The translations under genes and the position numbers were made by a program. From contig OY761822.1 in NCBI GenBank assembly GCA_963664945.1, positions 496,001-560,000 of the forward strand: a stretch of 64,000 bases of DNA, given 5' to 3'. Below, piece by piece: positions 46,131 through 54,440 of this stretch (the first letter of the stretch is position 1; every line of letters starts with the position of its first letter). The notes under the pieces are model-generated. The model did no database searches, was not told the DNA's origin, and saw only the letters and a list, made by a program, of their open reading frames with translations. The stretch is from UBA6522 sp963664945 (GTDB lineage: Bacteria > Pseudomonadota > Gammaproteobacteria > Steroidobacterales > Rariloculaceae).

Positions 46131-47801
46131 TCGGAGTATGAGCTTCAGGGCATCCGCGCCCGGTTGATCGGCGGGCAGCGCAGCAAGGCGCAGCGCGGCG
46201 AACTCAGGCTGCGCCTGCCCATCGGCCTGGTCTACACCGACACGGGCGAGATCGCCCTGGATCCCGACCGTGCCATCGTGGAGGCTATCGAGCTGGTGTT
46301 CACCACGTTCCGTCGCCTCGGTTCGGCGATGCAGACACTGAAGTGGTTCCGCAAGAACGCCGTGGCGCTGCCTTCGCGGCCGTACCACATGAAAGGACAG
46401 GTGCACTGGTCGGTGCCCAATCACGGCGACATCCAGCGCATGATCCGCAATCCCCGCTACGCCGGCTGTTTCGCCTACGGGCGCACCCGCACCCGCAAGC
46501 GCCCCGACGGCACGGTGAGCTATGCCCGCGTTGCCATGGAGTCGTGGCAGGTCTGCATACCCGATGCCCATGTCGGGTTCATCGACTGGGAGGCGTATCG
46601 GCGCAACCAGGAAACGCTGAAAAGGAACGTGGCCGCGTTCAAACCGGGGGCGGCACGTCAGCCAGCGGCCCGGGAAGGCCGGGCCCTGCTTCAGTCCCGG
46701 ATCATCTGCGGGCATTGCGGGCACCGGATGAGGGTTCGCTACGCCGCCGAGCGCCCGAAACGCGGAGAACCGGCGCGCTGGTACTACTACTGCCAGCACA
46801 ATGTCGTTCGTCTTGGCACCCGCACCTGCCAGAGTCTGCGCGCAGACACGATCGACGCGGCGGTATCGGACTTCATCGTGGCGGCGGTGAACCGTCAGAA
46901 CATCGCCCTCGCGCTGGCCGTGCGCGAGCAGGTGCGGGCGGACTTCGAGGCCATTGACCGACAGCACGTGAACCGTATCGACGCGCTGCGCCACGAAGCG
47001 GACCTGGCGCGACGGCGGTTCATGGAAGTGGATCCTGAAAACCGCCTCGTCGCCGCCCAACTCGAGGCGGAATGGAATACCCGTCTGGGCGCGCTTGAAC
47101 AGGCCATCGTGGAGCGGGAGCAGCACAGCGGCAGCTGCCAAAGCGTGGCCTGCGGGGAACAGGATGAACGCGTGCTCGAACTGGCCAACGACTTCGGCAA
47201 GGTCTGGAACGCGCCGGCCACCGGCAACGCCGATCGCAAACGGTTGCTGGGCCTGCTGATCGAGGACGTGACACTGACACGCCAGGGTTACCGCGCCCGC
47301 GTCGAGCTGCGTCTTCGCGGCGGCAAGTGCTGGTCGTTGGGATCTGTCGATCTGCCGAAGCCACGCGCCGCGGTCGTGCGCCGGCACGCGAGCGACGCGG
47401 TTCTGGGCGAACTTCAGGCCATGCTTGGCGAAGGAGTCAACGACGACACGGCGGCCTCGCAGCTGAACCGCCGGGGCTATCGGGACTCAAGGGGGGACGC
47501 GTTCACCAGGCGCACCGTGTACAGCATCCGCACGCGGTTGGGTTGGCGCAGCGGGATCGAGAACCGACGGGAGCGATTGCGCGAGCGCGGCTACGTCCAG
47601 GCGCAGGAACTGGCGGCCGAACTCGGCGTAACCGCGTCGGCCGTGCGGGCGCGGGCGCTTCACGGCAGCGGAATACATGCATGCACAATACCGGCGGGCA
47701 AGCGACACTTTGTCATGTACAGAATGGCCATCGAGGACCACGGTCAGGTGCATAATGCAGCGCCAGTCAAGGGCGAAAGCGGCTGCAAGGACGCCGTGTG
47801 A
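46131..47801 (+). pseudogene. Large serine recombinase, C-terminal part
   Basis: 556 codons, starting SEYELQGIRARLIGGQRSKA. The recombinase domain is followed by a zinc ribbon (CGHCGHRM and CQHN...C), a coiled coil (RIDALRHEADLARRRFMEVD) and a long C-terminal DNA-binding part with an HTH-like segment (VQAQELAAELGVTASAVRAR). It ends about 36 bases before the element's right border, the normal place for an LSR next to its attachment site. In frame with 35,895-36,317 and 39,797-39,808. Confidence 0.9.
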
Positions 47802-47837
47802 CCACGAAACGAACAGGATGCATTATGAAACCCAAGA

Positions 47838-48578
47838 CTTGTCCCGAGGCTTTTTCGCCCTGGCAGGCAAGATGCCCACCCCGTAGTGCTCGCCCCATTC
47901 CCGGTAGGTGCGGTTGAGCTTCGGCTCGTAGCGGTGCACCTTGGTCACGCCGGACTTCAGGTTGTCCGGCACCACGATCTCGGGCACCGCGCCCAAGTAC
48001 TCAAGCGTGCGCACATGCGAGCCGATCCAGTCGCTCAGACCCTGCGTCCAGGTCGCCTCGGCATAGATGTAGTTGGACGCGCCCAGCGCCGCGACAAAGA
48101 CCTCCGCCTCCTTGACCTCCCCGGTGAGCGGGTCGATCACCGAAGCGGTCAGCCCACTGTAATCCACGAACAGCTTCTCCCCGGCCCGATGATCCTGGCG
48201 CATCACCACGTCCAGCCGGCTGCGCCAACGCCGGTAGTACATGCAAAACGTGCTGTACTGGTAACCGTCGGGGTTCGCCGCCTTGTACTCGTCCCACAAC
48301 AACTCCAGCGTCACGCCCTTGCCCTTCAGTTCCCGGTGCACCTCGACCCAGTCGGGCTCCGGACGCGCCACGCGCGACGGCGGCAGCGGCGGGAACAACC
48401 GCCGCCCCAGCTCCGCATCGTCCAACTCCGCCGGCAACGGCCACGACAGCCCGCAACGCTCGGCCCGGCGAAGATAGCTCGACACCGACGGTCGGCTCAG
48501 ACTGACGCTGCGCGCGATCCGCCGCACGCTGAGCCCCAGAGCCCACTTCTGACGCAAAACTTCTCTGATCTTTCGCAT
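47838..48578 (-). pseudogene. istA: IstA N-terminal part
   Basis: First 247 residues of the IS21 transposase, from MRKIREVLRQKWALGLSVRR with AGGAAAAGG upstream. HTH RRIARSVSLSRPSVSSYLRR, then catalytic Asps in KLFVDYSGL and EIVVPDNLKSGV. It breaks after PRDK, where the serine-recombinase element is inserted, and joins to 33,882-34,658. Confidence 0.92.
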
Positions 48579-48665
48579 GGATGACCTTTTCCTTGGCATC
48601 TGCCTGCTCCTTGTGTGGAAAACAGGCAGCGTACTCAGGCCGTCATCCGCGGCGGTGCGCTTCAG

Positions 48666-48769
48666 GGTGGCAACTTTGCCCTGGAACAGGTGGCAACTTT
48701 GCTTTAGAACAGGTGGCAACTTTCGGTTAGAACAGGTGGCAACTTTCGCGTAGAACGGGTGGCAACTTT
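48666..48769 (-). repeat. IS21 right-end multiple repeats
   Basis: Five copies of GGTGGCAACTTT (complement of the left-end repeats) about 22 bases apart, probably IstA binding sites. Not a CRISPR array: spacers are about 10 bases and alike. Confidence 0.9.
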
Positions 48770-48799
48770 CCCTCAGAATACGCAAACGAGCACTCTAGG

Positions 48800-49594
48800 T
48801 TACTCTGCTTCAACCGATTTGGAGATGGCTTCCGCCGCGCGAGTGCGAATCAAATCCACCGATAGCTGATCCAGGCCCCGCGCATCCAGTACGCCGGTAT
48901 TTTGAGAGAACTGACTGACCACTTGAATCAATTCAGGTTCCTGCAGCAACATCGAAAGCTCGATCGCCTTACTTATCGACAGTACGCCTGCTCGTTGATT
49001 GTGGAGGCTATCTCTTGCGATTCGCACAATTTCCGCGTGTGCTGACGACGAAAGTGCGGGCGATCCCCCATTTTCGACCATCATTGCGAGCACCACTAAA
49101 CTGGTACTGATGCCGTCGTCCCAAACTCCGGGAGCTTCAATCACGTCTCGAATAGCGGGCAAAGCCTGTTCGCCGAATGAGGCGAGCCCCCGTGCGACCG
49201 GCGAACTGTATCCGTGGTTGCCGACTCTGGCAAGCGCCGGAATGGCGCGTGAGTCATCGAGTGAAGCTACAAGTCTCGCGACCGACATGAATTCCTCGCC
49301 GTTTACAACTTCATTGGTAGGGATTCCTCTCGATCGGGCCGCATCCTGTTCGTCATTCATTCGTTCCAATAATGAAATAAGTGCGGAACGAACGCCCTCA
49401 CTCATTCTGGACGGCCCCAATGACTCAGCAACGAAAACAGCGCGTTCACGACGGTCCTCGTCCTCGCCGAGAATATCCTCGACCAAGGCGGCCTGTTCGC
49501 GCGGAGCAAAGACTCGTTCGTCCGGCTGTGCGTGTGCACCAAGGGAAAAAGCAAATGTGCAGGCCATCGCCAACAGAGCGGTGAAACTATTCAT
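48800..49594 (-). CDS. Exported HEAT-repeat-like protein
   Basis: 264 aa. A signal peptide is clear (MNSFTALLAMACTFAFSLGA-HAQ, cleavage after AHA). The remainder is helical with repeated pairs resembling HEAT repeats (ARLVASLDDSRAIPALARVG, then VARGLASFGEQALPAIRDVI). GGAGATCG lies before the ATG. Probably periplasmic; partner unknown. It ends 15 bases from the IS21 border and appears complete. Confidence 0.75.
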   Translation of the reverse strand: MNSFTALLAMACTFAFSLGAHAQPDERVFAPREQAALVEDILGEDEDRRERAVFVAESLGPSRMSEGVRSALISLLERMNDEQDAARSRGIPTNEVVNGEEFMSVARLVASLDDSRAIPALARVGNHGYSSPVARGLASFGEQALPAIRDVIEAPGVWDDGISTSLVVLAMMVENGGSPALSSSAHAEIVRIARDSLHNQRAGVLSISKAIELSMLLQEPELIQVVSQFSQNTGVLDARGLDQLSVDLIRTRAAEAISKSVEAE

Positions 49595-49628
49595 TTCTTT
49601 CTCGATCTCCTTTCAAAGGCATCCTGAA

Positions 49629-50612
49629 TCAGAAAGCCACATGCAAATGATGATCGCTATAGCGATCATATGAAAATCGTTCTACAGGATTAAGTTTGTC
49701 GGCAACTGTTGCGACAGCATCAAACTCAGATTTTGTCCACCCGTTCCGCCAAAGGTCAGCGGCCCTACCGTGCGTATGGAAGCTCTTCTGGGCGCCGCCA
49801 ACGATTTGATTGCCATGGGGACACCGATACCCAGAGGTCAATTGAATTCCGTCAAAATTGGCGTAATTGGACGCGATGTGGTCCAGCCCATTCTTGAGGC
49901 CTTGCGTCACCATCGCCCACGGCAAATGCGGGTTTCCCCGTACTACGGTGGTGGACGAGTGTTTGCCATTGAGTTCATCCCACGTAAAGTGCGTCGAGCC
50001 TCCATTGTCAGTAAAGTCTTCGCACTCGGGGCGGATATTGGACCCGTATCCATCATCCCGGTATTCCCTGTATATCTCGTCGACTTCCTGTTCGCCGCAG
50101 ACACGTTCCCTGTCCACTGTCTCCGCAAGCAGGCCCGCTGTGGTTCCCAAATAGAACGGCGCGGAACACGACGTCTGACCTGAGATCGTGAGAGAGCAAG
50201 AGACAAGGTAGTGATCCACCTCCATGAAGTGGTCGGCTTGGGCTGTCCAAACATCGCCGGCGGGAAAAGTCGTCGAATAATCGACACGGACCGATTCGCC
50301 GTTCCACGCATACACGGAAGAAACAGCTTCGCCTTGGGACTGTCTGTAAATCTCTCCAAACAAAGCTGCAACAGTATATCGAAGATGATATCGCGAACAT
50401 TAAAGCCCAAAATCAATATCGTATTCCAAGAATACGCATCTTGAGTCAAAATCCCAGTCTGCCGGATCCTTCCATGTTCTCGAATAGCCGGAGAGGATGA
50501 CGGTTTCGGTATCGTAACCGATTTCGCTTTTCCAGCTATAGGCGGATACACGCTCCGGCGGGACAAACGCAACAAGGAGCAAACAAGTCGTCGCAAACGC
50601 ACGGGCATTCAT
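49629..50612 (-). pseudogene. Exported M15-type peptidase gene with an in-frame stop
   Basis: The start at 50,612 gives a signal peptide (MNARAFATTCLLLVAFVPPE-RVSA). After DIDFGL a TAA at 50,402-50,400 interrupts a frame that continues without shift to 49,629. The C-terminal domain looks like a DD-peptidase/M15-like fold: LTSGYRCPHGNQIVGG, SFHTHGRAADL and SDHHLHVAF supply the His/Asp/His zinc ligands. Either the gene is dead or the downstream part starts at a weak internal codon. It probably acted on cell wall. The region is AT-richer than the window average. Confidence 0.7.
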
Positions 50613-50944
50613 GTCTTCACCTCGGAGCCATCTGGTACTCGGGGTCTGGAACTCGCATCGGCGGTATCGGGCCGCCAAACCCGATGTTCGGCGCCACCTC
50701 GGCCTCTATGTACATTTCAAGCCACAAGAGGCTGTATAGCCCGATCGACTCGGCCAGGGACCGGAAAGCCATGCTTGCGTTTCCATCTTCTCATCGATTG
50801 CGCACTCCCATAAGTACGACCCCCAATTGCGCGATTGGCCACACAAAAGCCTGTCATGACCTCGATCCATCGGCAACTTCGACCGGAATTGCGGCGCAAT
50901 AACTCCTGGCGTCGAGACGTCTGCAAACCGAGCCGAATGCGAGT
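50613..50944. other. Gap before IS66 copy 2
   Basis: About 330 bp with no supported gene. Confidence 0.5.
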
Positions 50945-51028
50945 GTAAGCGGGCAATTTGAGCCGTTATTGTCGCGGGTCTGATTTTGTCGTTTCCTTCG
51001 TTGTTTCAAGACGAAGGAGGAAGGCTCT

Positions 51029-51463
51029 ATGAACGGACTCAAGCGGGTAACGGTTCGCCGTTCGGCGGAGGAGTGGCGTTCGATCGTTTCGCAGTTCGAG
51101 CGTAGCGGTCAGACGAGCAAGCAGTTTTGCTCGGCGGAGCAACTGGCGCCGGGCACGTTTGCGTTGTGGCGGCGCAAGCTGCGGCGCTCGGCGGAGGGGA
51201 GCGGGGCGAACGGTTCCGCGCGGTTCGTGGAGTTGGCGGATTCGCCGGTGTCGTCGCCGGTGTGGGACGCGGAGCTGGACCTGGGCGAGGGGATGGTTCT
51301 GCGTTTGCGGCGCCCGTCGCGGTGCCGGACCTCGGAGGCGACTGCCGCATTTGGCTGTACACGCCGGCGTGCGACATGCGCCGTTCCTTCGACGGGCTTT
51401 CGGCGCTGGTGCGCACCGAGCTGGGCGCCGACCCGACCGACGGGCACTGGTATGTGTTCGTGA
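51029..51463 (+). CDS. tnpA: IS66 TnpA, copy 2
   Basis: About 144 aa. The N-terminal half is an IS66 Orf1-type DNA-binding domain (RSAEEWRSIVSQFERSGQTS, KQFCSAEQLAPGTFALWRRK). The last 40 residues overlap tnpB in another frame and may not be native. GGAGG lies before the ATG. Confidence 0.82.
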   Translation: MNGLKRVTVRRSAEEWRSIVSQFERSGQTSKQFCSAEQLAPGTFALWRRKLRRSAEGSGANGSARFVELADSPVSSPVWDAELDLGEGMVLRLRRPSRCRTSEATAAFGCTRRRATCAVPSTGFRRWCAPSWAPTRPTGTGMCS

Positions 51464-51672
51464 ACCGTCGGCGCACGATGCTGAAGGTGCTGGCGTTCGA
51501 TGCCGGCGGGTACCGGATCTGGTCCAAGCGTCTGGAGCAGGGTCAATTCGCCGCTTTGGGCGGCCGGGCGCACGGCGCGATCGCGTTGACGCGCACGGGC
51601 TTGCTGGCGTTGCTGGAGGGCACCGACATCCGGGTGACGCGCCAGCGCAAGCGGTATCGTCGTGCGGCCTGA
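51322..51672 (+). CDS. tnpB: IS66 TnpB, copy 2
   Basis: About 116 aa. Typical TnpB: DCRIWLYTPACDMRRSFDGL, then HWYVFVNRRRTMLKVLAFD, RLEQGQFAAL. I start at a GTG (VPDLGG) inside the tnpA frame; the family start is not clearly marked here. The end overlaps the start of tnpC. Confidence 0.85.
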   Translation: MPDLGGDCRIWLYTPACDMRRSFDGLSALVRTELGADPTDGHWYVFVNRRRTMLKVLAFDAGGYRIWSKRLEQGQFAALGGRAHGAIALTRTGLLALLEGTDIRVTRQRKRYRRAA

Positions 51673-52743
51673 GAGGGGGTATGCTTCGGGCTTCGCGGCG
51701 ACGGATACGACGGTTTTGTCCCAAGTCCGGATCGAGACCCTCCAGGAACGGAACGCGCAATTGAGCGCGACGGTCGCCGACCTCACCGACCAACTCGCCC
51801 AGGTCAAGCGTCAACTGGAGTGGTTCAAGCGCCAGTTGTTCGGCCCGAAGTCCGAGAAGCGGTTGGAGTTCGATCCGGCCGAGCAGGCGAGCCTGTTCGC
51901 GGCGTTGGGCCTGGATCCGCCGCCGGCCGAGGACACCCCCACCCAGAAGATTACCTACCGTCGCCGGGTGAAGCGCCGGGACGGTTCGGTCAACGAGCAG
52001 GGCTTGCGGTTCGACGATTCGGTGCCGGTGGAGACCATCGCGGTCACGGCCCCGGAGATCGAGGCCATTCCGCAGGCCGAGCGCGAGGTGATCGGGGAGA
52101 AGGTCACGCACCGGCTGGCGCAGGAACCGGGCAGTTACAAGATCCTGAGATACGTTCGCCAGGTCGTGAAGCGCCGGGACACGGGCGAGATGTTGACGCC
52201 GCCGGCGCCGCCGAACGTGCTGGGCCGCGCGGCGGTGGACGTGAGCTTTCTGGCCGGGCTCTTGGTGGACAAGTTCCGGTATCACCTGCCGTTGCACCGC
52301 CAGCACCGGCGTCTGGCGGACAGCGGGATTCGGGTGAGCCGGCGCAGCCTGACGAACTGGGCGGGCCGGTCGATCGATCTGCCCGGTCCGATCGTCTCGG
52401 CGCAGTCGGCTCACATTCTGTCCGGCGACGTGATCGCCATGGACGAGACGACACCAACCATTTGGAGCGCGGGCTCAGGCCGATCCCCATGGGCCGGCGC
52501 AACTGCCTGTTCGCCTGGACCGAACTCGGCGCCGAGCGCGTCGGCGCCATCCAGAGCCTGCTGGTGACCTGCCGGATGCAGGGCGTGAATCCCTACAGCT
52601 ACCTGGTCGATGTTCTTCAGCGAATCGACCGGCACCCGGCCAAATGCGTCATCGAATTGACGCCGCGCGTCTGGAAGGAACTGTTCGCCGAGAACCCCTT
52701 ACGATCCGTCCTCGACCGAGTCCGGGATCCCCCCGCTCATTAG
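51662..52743 (+). pseudogene. tnpC: IS66 TnpC, copy 2, catalytic centre deleted
   Basis: The N-terminal 265 residues are normal (coiled coil, LFGPKSEKR, HLPLHRQHRR, up to VIAMDETT). Sequence then passes, with a frame change, directly to the family C-terminus (RRNCLFAWTELGAERVGAIQ, YLVDVLQRIDRHPAKCVIEL). Roughly 200 codons holding the second and third catalytic residues are missing. It is a dead non-autonomous copy. Confidence 0.9.
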
Positions 52744-52857
52744 GCGACGAAAGTCCAGAACGGTCTCGTTTGCCCGCTTACTGGCGGTAGGAGAAAGCGA
52801 TGGCGATGGGGTTCGGCGAATTCGGCGGACTGCCTGCGGAGGAGTCGATTGCGGACC

Positions 52858-52893
52858 CAGCGAAACAGCGTCTTTAAAGACGCTGTTTCGCTG
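52858..52893. repeat. 36-bp perfect palindrome
   Basis: Arms of 18 bases (CAGCGAAACAGCGTCTTT and its exact complement) meet at TTTAAA, about 76 bases right of IS66 copy 2. Too long and exact to be chance. It has no T-tract, so it is either a bidirectional transcription block or a protein-binding or cruciform site. Confidence 0.7.
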
Positions 52894-53030
52894 CATTGAG
52901 CAATTTGGTTTAGAGTCGCGAAAGGAGCATTTTGGTGAGGCAACGGCTCAACAACTCGGGAGCATTCTTAAATGAGGCAACACGTCTTCTCACCCAGCTT
53001 GTCGCGCTACAATTGACATCTCGAAACCCG

Positions 53031-53384
53031 TCAGGTTACGTCAAAATCAACATATTGTATCGTCTGAGCTCTGGAAGTTCCGACTAGCGAAAAAACCAAA
53101 AGATAGAAAACCATCCATACAATCACCAGACTTAATGTAACCCAATCTGGTGAACGCCTTCTGCCCAGACTAACAATTGCCAAAGCGGGCAGGTAGAATA
53201 ATATAATGTTGATGAGAGCCATCCCTAGGAGCGTCAAGAATGCTAACCTCTCGGATAGCCCAAAGGAATCCAATAGAATCATGCTTAGCATTAAGGTTGC
53301 CACACCAAGATATGATCCGAAGTAAGATCAAAAAACGGTGAAATAAGCGACGAGCACACCGACAATCATGCAACATGTTCGCAT
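53031..53384 (-). pseudogene. Small membrane protein gene with an in-frame stop
   Basis: Starting at ATG 53,384 the frame reads MRTCCMIVGVLVAYFTVF, meets TGA at 53,330-53,328, and continues in frame to 53,031 (SYFGSYLGVATLMLSM, LINIILFYLPALAIVS, then SPDWVTLSLVIVWMVFYLLV). Three or four hydrophobic segments are present. The segment DW-x(4)-LV-x-VW resembles the 164-aa membrane protein at 53,946. A GTG at 53,303 could start a shorter 90-aa protein. Confidence 0.5.
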
Positions 53385-53470
53385 GGTCGTTCTGGGTGAG
53401 GGCAAACTTAAGTGAATACTCTGCATGTTTCAGAAAGACTCGCAAGATGAACGCTGAACCTCGTTGGTTG

Positions 53471-53908
53471 TTACTGGCTTCTATTCGAGATATAGGCTAA
53501 CGGTGGAAGCATCGCAAGATCCGGAAAAGCATCGATGAGTGCGGCGAAAAGCTCATTCGACTTATGCTGGTTTCCACGATAATTCGCTAGGCTCCAATCT
53601 CGACCGGCCAGCGGAATTCCCCCAACTCCAATTAAACGGAAAATGTTCACAAAGATATATTCCGTTAGCTTGCGTACGATCAGCATCATTGAGTCGCCAT
53701 TCTCGACGATTCGCCTTCGAACCTCCAAGGTCAGAAGCTTCGCAAGCGCAAGGATCAGCTTCAGCCTCATGAAGAAGCTTGCAACGAGTGCGCAGAAAAG
53801 ATGGCCACGACTACGTTGCTTCCGACAACTCGCCAACGTCGTCACCGGAGGATCGTATATCAACGGTGTCGATGAGAGAAATATCAGCAGAAAAGCCCCC
53901 TGAAGCAT
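53471..53908 (-). CDS. Unassigned 145-aa protein, possible membrane anchor
   Basis: N-terminus MLQGAFLLIFLSSTPLIYDP is hydrophobic; the rest includes RRRIVENGDSMMLIVRKLTE and a final FPDLAMLPPLAYISN. Ribosome site weak. Lies in the same direction as its neighbours, 37 bases after the 164-aa gene. Low confidence that the start is right. Confidence 0.4.
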   Translation of the reverse strand: MLQGAFLLIFLSSTPLIYDPPVTTLASCRKQRSRGHLFCALVASFFMRLKLILALAKLLTLEVRRRIVENGDSMMLIVRKLTEYIFVNIFRLIGVGGIPLAGRDWSLANYRGNQHKSNELFAALIDAFPDLAMLPPLAYISNRSQ

Positions 53909-53945
53909 TTATTCCATGCACCAAGTTCGATAATGGCTTTTGGGT

Positions 53946-54440
53946 TTAGAAGCCATAATGGTTTGGAGCGAGCTTATACGCCCACAAGAACATACCCAAC
54001 CATATTGCAACCAAAAGCGACCTTGCTCCATCTCGCTTGTGTGCATTCAGTGGTAGCACAATGATTAACGCGGTGACCAAAAATACAAGCACACTGGACA
54101 TACTGAAAAACACCTGATCGATACCTCCTACCAAGTAGGCAGATAAATTGCATCCTGTCCACACGGTCACCAATAACACAACCAACCAGTCTCTAAAGTG
54201 CGTTCTACACACCCTGAAAATTGTCAAGATAGTTAAAGAAAATACCAAAATGAACGTTAAACCTACTCCAAACGAATAGGATAAAATCACCCCAAAAAAC
54301 CCGATTGCAGTTTGCAGCCATGTCGTATCCCGAAAGAAACTGGACAAAATAACCAAAACAGAACCGGTTAGGAATATCAACGTTGACACAGGTGCCGGTT
54401 TTTCTCTAGTTAGTATTTTTTTCCACAGCATACTGTTCAT
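53946..54440 (-). CDS. Integral membrane protein, 164 aa
   Basis: Four hydrophobic helices are visible: VSTLIFLTGSVLVILSSFF, IGFFGVILSYSFGVGLTFIL, WLVVLLVTVWTGCNLSAYLV and MSSVLVFLVTALIIVLPLN. The start overlaps the end of the 1002-aa exported protein gene by 4 bases, so the two are co-translated. A related but broken gene lies at 53,031. Position directly after a large exported protein would suit an immunity or anchor role, which is inference. Confidence 0.65.
   Translation of the reverse strand: MNSMLWKKILTREKPAPVSTLIFLTGSVLVILSSFFRDTTWLQTAIGFFGVILSYSFGVGLTFILVFSLTILTIFRVCRTHFRDWLVVLLVTVWTGCNLSAYLVGGIDQVFFSMSSVLVFLVTALIIVLPLNAHKRDGARSLLVAIWLGMFLWAYKLAPNHYGF

Larger units (their letters stand above)
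34665..47837 (+). mobile_element. Large-serine-recombinase element inserted in istA
   Basis: Boundaries are set by the istA frame: CTTGTC occurs at 34,659-34,664 and 47,838-47,843. The element carries a DUF5372 gene, a helix-turn-helix gene, a small coupled gene and the LSR gene at its right end. Without the RIT2, RIT3 and IS91-like insertions it would be about 3.4 kb. Serine recombinases integrate at short cores, so the shared 6 bases may be a core and not a classical duplication. Confidence 0.85.
30954..48784 (-). mobile_element. IS21-family element expanded by nested insertions
   Basis: The ends are inverted copies beginning TGCGTATTC (30,954 on +; 48,784 on the complement), followed inward by repeats of AAAGTTGCCACC. 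It encodes IstA and IstB on the minus strand. istB is split by a group II intron (31,236-33,264) and istA by a serine-recombinase element (34,665-47,837). Without these it would be about 2.6 kb, normal for IS21. I found no matching target duplication in the two flanks, so an adjacent deletion or rearrangement is likely. Confidence 0.88.
50945..52781 (+). mobile_element. IS66-family element, copy 2, internally deleted
   Basis: Ends GTAAGCGGGCAA (50,945) and its complement (to 52,781). It carries tnpA, tnpB and a tnpC that lacks its catalytic middle. The flanking 8-mers differ (ATGCGAGT, TGGCGGTA), so one flank was lost or rearranged. The sequence differs from copy 1. Confidence 0.88.

Noticed and set aside
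48666..48769. Five regularly spaced repeats that look like a short CRISPR array
   Set aside because: Unit is 12 bases, spacers about 10 bases and similar to each other; the same units, inverted, mark the other end of the IS21 element.
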